Of a stretch of 64,000 bases of DNA, positions 58,001-64,000 are shown piece after piece. The stretch spans positions 434,001 to 498,000 of the forward strand of contig CAWUHX010000169.1 in the NCBI GenBank assembly GCA_963922205.1, in the 5' to 3' direction. Origin of the DNA: Romanomermis culicivorax. Its lineage: Eukaryota > Nematoda > Enoplea > Mermithida > Mermithidae. Positions within the stretch are counted from its first letter, which is position 1. Every line of letters starts with the position of its first letter. The notes below the pieces were generated by a model. That model searched no databases. It saw nothing but the letters and a program-made list of their open reading frames with translations, and was not told the DNA's origin. A program made the translations under genes and the position numbers.

Positions 58001-61000
58001 TCTAATAAACTAGTTCACCTCTTTTTAGTGGGCCTCAAACATGCACGAAAACTTTCATAGAAGCACATTGAAGTTTTAAATTTGGTCATCTGCACTTCAA
58101 AAAAACAATAAAAAACTTCAAGCAACGAATTCTCACCTCCGGCAAAAGTAAAGGATGTGTAAACCGCATAGTACTTAAAAAACTTCGTAAAGATACTGAA
58201 AGGTGACCATATCTATTGACTTCCTCATGGTTTAGAATCTTTCAACCCAAAAAATCGGAGAAATACCTCGTTTTACACAAATGACTTTTTTCGTGTAAAC
58301 TGACTCCGTTCATTGAATCTCCCATGGTCAGAAACATCTTCCCTCAAAAATCGCAGAAATACATTTGTTTACACTCAATATGAATTCGTGTGTTAAGTGA
58401 TCACTTTCATTAAATTCCCAGTGGTCGAAAACCCCTCCCACAAAAAACTCACGAAAACAGAATTGGTTAAATCCGGAATAATTTTTTTGTGTAAAGTGAC
58501 ACATCCATTGAATTCCCCGCAGTCGAAAACCCCTTCCATAAAAGTGACGAAAATACGATTGTTTACACCCGCGATAGTTTTTTTTTGTAAGATGATCGCA
58601 TTCATCAAATTCTCTGTGATCGAAAACCCCGCCCACCGGGAAATCACGAAAATACGTTTGTTTACAACCGGGATAAGTTTTTGTGTAAAGTGATCGCATT
58701 CATCAAATTCCCCGTGGTCGAAAACCCCTTCCAGCAAAAAATCACGAAAATACGTTTGTTTACACACGGGATAATTTTTGGTGTAAAGTGATCACATTCA
58801 TTGAATTCCTCGTGGTCGAAAATCCCCACCGCAAGAAAATTACGGCAGTACGCTTGTTTATACTGTGGATAATTTTTTTTTGTGTAAAGTGAGGACGTCT
58901 ATTGAATTCCCCGTGGTCGAAAACTCCCTCCACTGAAAAATCACGGAAATACGCTTGTTTACACCCGGGATAATTTTTCGTGTAAAGTGACCGTGTCCAT
59001 CAAATTCCCAATAGTCGACAACCCTTGCAGTCCAAAAATCCCAATAATGCTACAGGTATATTAGAAACTACAAAAAAATTGGTAGTGCATTATGCTGCAA
59101 AAAAGTTTTTTTTTGAACCCATAAGTATTATATTAACAAAATTGGGGAATTTGGCGTTTTCCGGGACTTTGGACAACCATATAATTGAATTGAGGCCATA
59201 TTTCAAAAAAAGAAAAATTCGCATTTGAGATTACACCCCCAAGATGCTTAGGCCGAAGTATGGGGGTTGGATATGGCACACCGATTGCTGGGCATGGTGG
59301 AACCGGGGGGCCTTAAAAAGTGCGTTTTTCACCTGTTTTTGGGGCCCCACCGAGCACCACTTGCAGATAGAGGCGAAATGACAAAAGGCACCCCATAGTT
59401 TGCCCCTATGCCCGATATTATGCAAAAAACCCGAAGGTTCTAGCTCTTACCGTTTTGGCTCTAGAGGGGGGGGGGGACATGAAATTTGGGGGCCAAGTAT
59501 ATTATAGGTTGACGCTGTCGCGCCACCTATGATTTAGTTTTGAGAAAATTTATGGAAACGCAAACGTTACTCCATCAAGCTTCCGAGGATTTGTCGTCTT
59601 CCGCTACGGAAAGAAGTCACATAGCGGGTAATAATGGAACGCTTAGCGAACACTTTGAATGTATGGACTGTTTTTTTTGAAATTCAAATGTTAAGTACTT
59701 TTATGTGAGCTTGCTCAGAATAACTTTTGATCACATTTATGATTACATGTATATTTGAGTGGCCGAATGGACCAAGTGACAAAAATGACACGGTGACTGA
59801 ATCAATATTCCATTTAAGAAACCGTGGATGGATCAATTTATTTGCTGATTCAACATACAATCATGAAATCACTCTTTTTTTCTTATTGTGTCTAGCACTA
59901 TTTAAAATTGAATGAATTATAGTCTGCTGGTCCCTTTAAAGCCAACTTTCTTTTTCCACATCCTGCCGGCAAAAACGTACAAGGATTTGAAATTTTCACC
60001 AACTAAACCGTATAAATGGTGTGATTTTAATAAATTTCTTAATACTCTATCTATATCGTCAAATCATGTTATTCCATAAGAGAATCGAGCCTAATCGAAC
60101 ATATACAAATGTATAAAGCCGACTTTTCCCATCTATTTTCGTATTTCCTTACAACATGTCTACTTAATGATTTCCTGCATTATTTCTCTTCCTTTCACAT
60201 TAAGAACTATGCTTATGCTCATTCAGATGGACATAATACGTTTTAGAAGCATTCAATAGATAATGTGCATCAGATAATTACAATGAAGTTACTATTTCAA
60301 ATACTCGAATCTCTTTAACGTTCCAAGACATATGGAAAATTTAGCCACAAAGAACTTTAGAGCGAATTTACAAGGAACTGATCATACATATAAAGCAGCG
60401 AAAATTTTCTGGGCTCAAGGTAAATGAGGGCAGTGCTTTTTTGCATGACCCCTTTTGCACCTGCGAAGATGGTCCAAAAAAGTTTTTGTCGGGTGGCTCA
60501 AGCTTATTTTCGTCATTTTTCGTACCCGAATAATAGGGAAAAAATAGCTCTGTCTGAAATACTTCAATAATATAAAGGTATTATCTCCCATAACATTCAG
60601 TAGTAGCATTAACTTTGGTACAAAACTCTGAAAAATTAAATGCATAAATCACCAAAAATTATTTTGTCGAGTGAAAACGTTTCAATTTGACTTTTAAGAA
60701 ATCATATAAAGCGCTCCGGAAAAGTGTGATAAAACAAAGTTAATCTGAAAGACAAGAATTTGAATTTTGGTCTTTGAAACGGAAATTAATGTTATAAATT
60801 CCTAAAAGCTTGCTTTATAAAAAACAAAAAGTAAAAAAATAATCGAGAAATTCATTGAAATTGCGTAGAACACAAAAATTTATACAGTTCAGCGCGTTGT
60901 TAAATTTTTTTTAGTTTTGGGTCGCCCAAAACCGAATTTTCAGCTTCAAGAATTGATGACTAGTCTTCGCACCGTTCAAAGACCGGCATCAAAAAGTTTT

Positions 61001-64000
61001 AGACGGCCGTCAAAATTTTTGCACTCTGAAAAAACAATGCATGAGGATTCGCGATCTTTCTCGACCTTTGTTCATTTTTTAACGATTCAATACAAATTCA
61101 TAAAAAGGAACAAATGACTTCGGCCTCATGCGTACAGCAAGAGTCACACATCTTCTATCATCTAGTGAGTAAAGTTAAGTGAAATTTTGAACAATATTCG
61201 TGAAAGAATGGATTATTGACTGACGGTTGACAATTGAAAATTTACAGGGATAGAAATCTGCTGGGGGCCAGCCAGAATTCTGTCTAGAGTCAAGACACTT
61301 GGCAAACCCCTTGAAAAGACATTCATTGTCGTGGCTATCCATAGCGATATGACAGCAAACCATGGCTAGCCTATATAGTTCACGGTTTCTGGGAAGATCT
61401 TGTGGCACTCATCCATTAATTAAACCTATATATAGTCATGGCGCATTATATCTTTGTACTTTCCAAAGTAGCAACCTCCCAAAAATTGGAGATTTTTGAG
61501 CAAACTGTACATATATACTACCTTTCACCGACTTGTAGGAAAAGCATGAAACAGATTGATGAAACTTCCGAGAGTTCCGACGTTCCGACCAAAGTCCAGA
61601 AATTTTCCTTACCAAAGCAAGGCGAACGATTTTCTTCATTTCCTTTATAGCCCGGCCTGCAATGGCATCTTTTTCCGTGCAAAGTATCGCCACATACTTC
61701 ATCACTCTGACAAGCGGACAAATTTTTTGAAGTGCATCCGTCAAAAAACTTAGCTTTCGTTTTGCAATTCAATTCATCGAGATCATTTGGGCAATCTTTG
61801 ACGTTGTCACACACTTTTTTACCTTCGACGCATGTGTTATTGTATTCGCAGTTGAAAAAACCCAATGGACAGTCTGAAAAAGGGAGCATAAGTAAACGAT
61901 TAACTTAATCCTACTACACAGTGTTTTTTTTTTAATTTTTAGACGTTGTAGACAATTGGTTAAGTGTCGGGGATGGACATAGACTATCTCCAGGTTGCGA
62001 AGAAATAGCCAAAGTCGACGCAATTTGTGTGACGCCGATTTGCATAGACACCGTGCATAAGAGTGCCGGTTGTTTATGTTTTTGGTCATTCTTGTGTATC
62101 TGTTTTTATTAAAGTGAAAATCGGCGGCCCGACGGCCATTATTTTTATATTAATTTATTATTGTGTATTGTGGAGTTTATCGTCCAAATACAACGTCCCC
62201 CGTGCGGACATTTGATTAAGATCTTGCAGCGGAGGGGACGCAGGTTAGACCCCGGATTTCTGGAGAGCCAACCAGCGTGCAAGTCTACATTTGCGACTCA
62301 ATTCTCAGCCTGCCTTCTCGGTTTGTCTCTGATTGGAGGTTACTTGAGATCAGAGTTTTATCGATCTTCTGCAGTTCCTCGGAACGAAAGCAGGTGATCT
62401 TTTGTTGAAACTTGAGACCGACCGAACTGTTGCAAACTTATTCTACCTAAGGTTTCGGCCTGATTAGGTGGATTAGCGAGTGACTGATTAGGTCTATTTT
62501 TGATTCTAATCTATTTATTATATTTCTCAGTCTAACCCAAGTCTTATTTCAACATAAGAAAATTTGACAACTGTCTAGCGCTTTGAGAACAAATTTCAGC
62601 AAAATTTAAATTTTCTGGCCACTGAAGACCCTGTGTTGAAAAAAACAGTGCGACTACACCCCATTAATTTTGAAATGATCGATGCTACTGTCTCATGGAA
62701 GTATTGTCAAACATAAACTAGTGAAGCTTATTGTTGCCATGAATGAAGAAAATTACTCGTCCATGCGGTAAACAGAACAGCTGAAAATTTCCTTCCATAA
62801 TCTCGTTGAATGGTCAAAATTTTTGAAGTAACGTTCCGTTGTCGAAACAGTTTTATCCAAATTAAAAGTAGATAAGCATCTTGATTGTGACTATGATTTT
62901 AAGCTTCTCATGGCCAATAATTTCTGCGGTAAGACGTTTTCCACTCATTCAAAATCAAGAATCAAATTGAATTTACTTCTTTTTGGTTGCCCTGGCGTCT
63001 GCCATTTCAAGTATAAATGAGCCATAGTAACGACATGCTGAGGAGACATGAAATTAATTACCTGAATAATGTGGGAAAAACTTGCATCTTCTCTTGGAAG
63101 AAAGATACCTGCTAGTATTGTGAGAAAAAATAGACGAAACTTACTAAAAGTGGAATCTTCCAAACACAACCTGGATTTAACATTATAAGATTTCAAATAA
63201 AACCGGTCTTATAATCATATGCCAGACGAGAAGCAAACCTGTCATTGGGAGACTAGGTCGAACCCAGTAATCAAATGTTGGTAGTCCCTATCAAAACTCG
63301 AAAAAATGGGCAAAGCCTTTTTTGAAAGTTAAGATTTTGACGAAAATTGGGGTTGCTTCGACTTGGTGGGGTAACATTTGACCCCAAACGAAATAAGGTC
63401 GAGCAGGTACGACCAGAAGTACGTCCTGAGAGTCAAAAAATATTCATATCAGTGTAAGTAGAAAAGTGCAATTCTACGGAAGCAACTAACCATATTTGAC
63501 AATGCCGCTAGGACAATCAATTTCATCAGATTCATCGGCGCACTGTTTTGTACCATCACATCTGTATGCTTTATCGATACAATATTTCGTGCGCTTGCAT
63601 TGAAATTGATTAATACTACACGAATGATTACCTTAAAACATATCGGTTATAAATAATAGTCAAATCATGCAAATAAACTTTTTAAATTCCAGAAAAATCT
63701 ATAAAGCAGGGTTAAAAGAGGCGAATCTCCATCTGATGGTTCAAGAACTCGCGGTAAAGGTACGGACAAAACCAAAGGGAAACCGTGAGTATACAAAAGC
63801 GGAAAGGCACTTCACTGTACACTCTGAGAGCTTTTGCTTGAAAATTTGGAAATTTTGGAAAACTCACATTTTTCGCCTTCATCGCTGTTATCCAAGCAAT
63901 CGTAATCGCCGTCGCAATAGAACATTTTTTGTATACACATACCACTATTGCATTGGAATTCGTTAAGTGAACAGGAACAGTTTCGCTCATCCGATCCATC
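43090..64000 (-). CDS. LDL-receptor-family endocytic receptor (C-terminal 729 residues, N-terminus outside window)
   Basis: Type I membrane receptor for lipoproteins or similar ligands. Exons (minus strand): >64000-63868, 63631-63491, 61873-61613, 55299-55171, 55104-54924, 54320-54078, 53870-53655, 46914-46727, 46070-45888, 45846-45740, 43497-43090; all phases agree. Order of domains: at least three LDLa modules (one with the split Cys codon at 63868/63631; the third, with [10 protein letters not shown], lacks the usual SDE), an EGF module, a calcium-binding EGF (DIDEC), and one six-bladed propeller with FWTD, FWSD and YWSD repeats. Then come an EGF module ([14 protein letters not shown]), a transmembrane helix ([15 protein letters not shown]) and a 135-residue tail. 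The tail has FGNMVY, an FxNxxY sorting-signal variant without Pro, a Thr/Gln-rich stretch and a C-terminal acidic region. The layout is that of LDLR/VLDLR/lipophorin receptor, but a larger LRP or vitellogenin receptor cannot be excluded without the N-terminus. The intron 53654-46915 appears to be GC-AG. Confidence 0.93.
43905..44280 (+). repeat. Family B-like fragment
   Basis: Starts ATGCATGTAAACGGGGCCCC, has the AAAAAATCG...TTGACATTTTT internal words and ends near a G run and CTACAGGCCTGTATG. Decayed; no duplication found. Located in the last intron of the receptor. Confidence 0.5.
45185..45560 (-). repeat. Family B-like fragment, reverse orientation
   Basis: ACACGTGTAACTGGGGGG at the left, the ATGGCTAGCC palindromes and AAAAATGGCC/CCCCCCC/GGGGCCTCGTTATG at the right reproduce family B on the other strand. 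Ends are decayed. Confidence 0.55.
46116..46384 (+). mobile_element. TA-flanked MITE with CCGTACTACCCGAATT ends
   Basis: 269 bp with ends CCGCACTACCCGAATTAAG and its near-perfect inverse ending GGGTAGTACGG, flanked by TA (46114-46115 and 46385-46386). Several AAGCGCCC words lie inside. Tc1/mariner-type by its TA duplication. Lies in the receptor intron between exons 46914-46727 and 46070-45888. Confidence 0.75.
47340..48290. repeat. Degenerate CCAACCAATCA-type simple repeat array
   Basis: About 950 bp built from ACCA/ATCA tetramers with recurring higher-order phrases such as CAGGGAATCAATCAACCAACC every 30-45 bp. Weaker continuation reaches ~48540. The open frames in it (Asn/Gln/Thr/Pro-rich) are by-products of the repeat. 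Lies in the 6.7-kb receptor intron. Confidence 0.85.
48615..48806 (+). repeat. Poly-G family A-like copy
   Basis: A G run of ~15 bases, GGTCCCATAATTTT, AAAAAAGTC, GGTATAGGATTCGACCAAGTTGGG and CTAGTTACAGGTATG follow the internal order of family A. The left end is decayed. Confidence 0.55.
48807..51624. other. Receptor intron sequence
   Basis: AT-rich. Fragments of the GGCGCGGAGCG-hairpin repeat lie near 49980-50340 (matching the 22600-22760 part of the hAT-like element). A fragment near 49795-49920 resembles 44140-44280. No gene seen. Confidence 0.4.
51625..52734. mobile_element. 1.1-kb element with AGGCGTAT ends and TAA duplication (PIF/Harbinger-like)
   Basis: Ends AGGCGTATATATACTTCGCT and its near-perfect inverse, ACTTCGCTCGAGGA on one side and TCCTCGAGCGAAGT on the other, ~26 bp with one or two mismatches. 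Flanked by TAA at 51622-51624 and 52735-52737, the usual 3-bp PIF/Harbinger target. Sub-terminal CTCCTCGAGGAG palindromes are present at both ends, and the centre (51780-52260) is almost pure A and T in AAATTT-type words. No transposase. Confidence 0.7.
53208..53452 (-). mobile_element. TA-flanked 245-bp MITE (TAGTCTGTTTTT ends), copy 4
   Basis: Ends TAGCCTGTTTTTC and AAAAACAGACTA with flanking TA. Same orientation as the copy at 33532. Lies close to the receptor exon at 53870-53655, within the GC-AG intron. Confidence 0.8.
55300..55700. other. Left part of the 6.3-kb receptor intron
   Basis: AT-rich with nothing recognised other than the acceptor polypyrimidine region next to the exon at 55299. 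Confidence 0.4.
55701..56170 (+). repeat. Family B copy with duplicated start
   Basis: CATACATGTAACGGGGCC occurs twice (55701 and 55732), followed by the full internal order of the 28331 element (G run, GGGTCAGTAATT, TTGACGTTTTT, AGTATGGGGGTTCCTA, ATGGCTAGCC palindromes). The right end is decayed near CCCAATTAC. Confidence 0.65.
56321..58015. mobile_element. 1.7-kb element with ~220-bp inverted ends
   Basis: 56321-56540 and 57800-58015 are inverted copies: AACTAGTTTATTAGAAAATG outermost, then CCCCGATGGGGC, AGGAGAATATACTTGCTTCG, ATGCCATGGTAGAAAAAG and TATTCTGCAGC further in. The interior has no ORF of note. Flanking octamers do not match, so the superfamily is not assigned. Lies in the 6.3-kb receptor intron. 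Confidence 0.7.
58190..59030. repeat. Minisatellite, ~98-bp unit, about nine copies
   Basis: The phrase GTGTAAAGTGATC recurs near 58293, 58391, 58489, 58585, 58682, 58780, 58880 and 58979, spaced 96-100 bp, with an older copy near 58196. Each unit continues ATTCATTGAATTCCCCGTGG, a CGAAAACCCC block, AAAATCACG and ATACGTTTGTTTACA. The long open frames across it are repeat artefacts. Lies in a receptor intron. Confidence 0.88.
59031..61612. other. Right part of the 6.3-kb receptor intron
   Basis: AT-rich. A G-run/GTTGACGCTGTCGCGCC patch lies near 59460-59530 and a weak family B-like patch with GCTAGCC words near 61260-61420. No gene recognised. Confidence 0.4.
61965..62554 (+). repeat. Solo LTR, family 1, in a receptor intron
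   Basis: 590 bp from TGTCGGGGATGG to TTTCAACA, closely matching the LTR at 9737-10336 with small indels. Flanked by a perfect 4-bp duplication, TAAG (61961-61964 and 62555-62558), so this is a clean solo LTR left after recombination. It sits in the intron between the receptor exons 63631-63491 and 61873-61613, opposite to the direction of transcription. Confidence 0.9.
62555..63490. other. Remaining intron sequence
   Basis: No gene or clear repeat recognised between the solo LTR and the receptor exon at 63491. Confidence 0.4.

Noticed and set aside
58328-58767. Overlapping minus-strand open frames of 123-124 codons
   Set aside because: They arise from the 98-bp minisatellite, whose unit is not a multiple of three; products are repeat artefacts.
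58190-59030. Regularly spaced repeats resembling a CRISPR array
   Set aside because: Unit is ~98 bp throughout with no unique spacers, in an animal intron; it is a minisatellite.

Overview
The window is from an invertebrate animal genome; the species is not resolvable here. Evidence: three intron-split animal genes (a dihydroceramide desaturase, an FGF of the FGF8/17/18 type and an LDL-receptor-family protein), GT-AG introns of 0.1-6.7 kb, and introns packed with LTR, LINE and DNA-transposon debris.

Layout. 1-11.3 kb: LTR-retrotransposon territory. It holds a frameshifted Ty3/gypsy pol (RT, RNase H, integrase), then an intronless two-frame coding unit (4855-8909) that joins a DEDDy 3'-5' exonuclease-like domain to a gag-like protein with an RGG tail, then two related 3' LTRs in tandem. 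11.3-14.3 kb: old repeat sequence, largely unrecognised. 14.3-26.7 kb: a stack of nested transposons (palindromic GGCGCC-type repeats, poly-G mini-elements with perfect 8-bp target duplications, a degenerate L1/Tx1-type LINE split by a 1,023-bp hAT-like insertion, and a solo LTR nested in a repeat). 26,831-32,061 (+): sphingolipid delta-4 desaturase (DES1), three exons. 34,496-38,363 (-): FGF8/17/18-like ligand, three exons seen, N-terminal exon not found. 43,090 to the right edge (-): LDLR-family receptor, 11 exons from LDLa repeats through EGF modules, one six-bladed YWTD propeller and a transmembrane helix to the cytoplasmic tail; the N-terminus lies beyond 64,000. Its introns carry a solo LTR, minisatellites and several MITE families.

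The three host genes do not form a pathway or operon. They are ordinary, separately spliced loci (lipid synthesis, growth-factor signalling, lipoprotein or ligand uptake). The most unusual object is the exonuclease/RGG unit beside the gypsy pol: its downstream frame has no ATG for about 210 codons, so it looks like a product made by frameshifting. Target-site duplications give firm boundaries for two LTR families and several DNA elements and allow their order of insertion to be read.

Limits: all domain calls are by eye. Exon joins were chosen by splice consensus, reading phase and family alignment from memory, and no transcript evidence is available.
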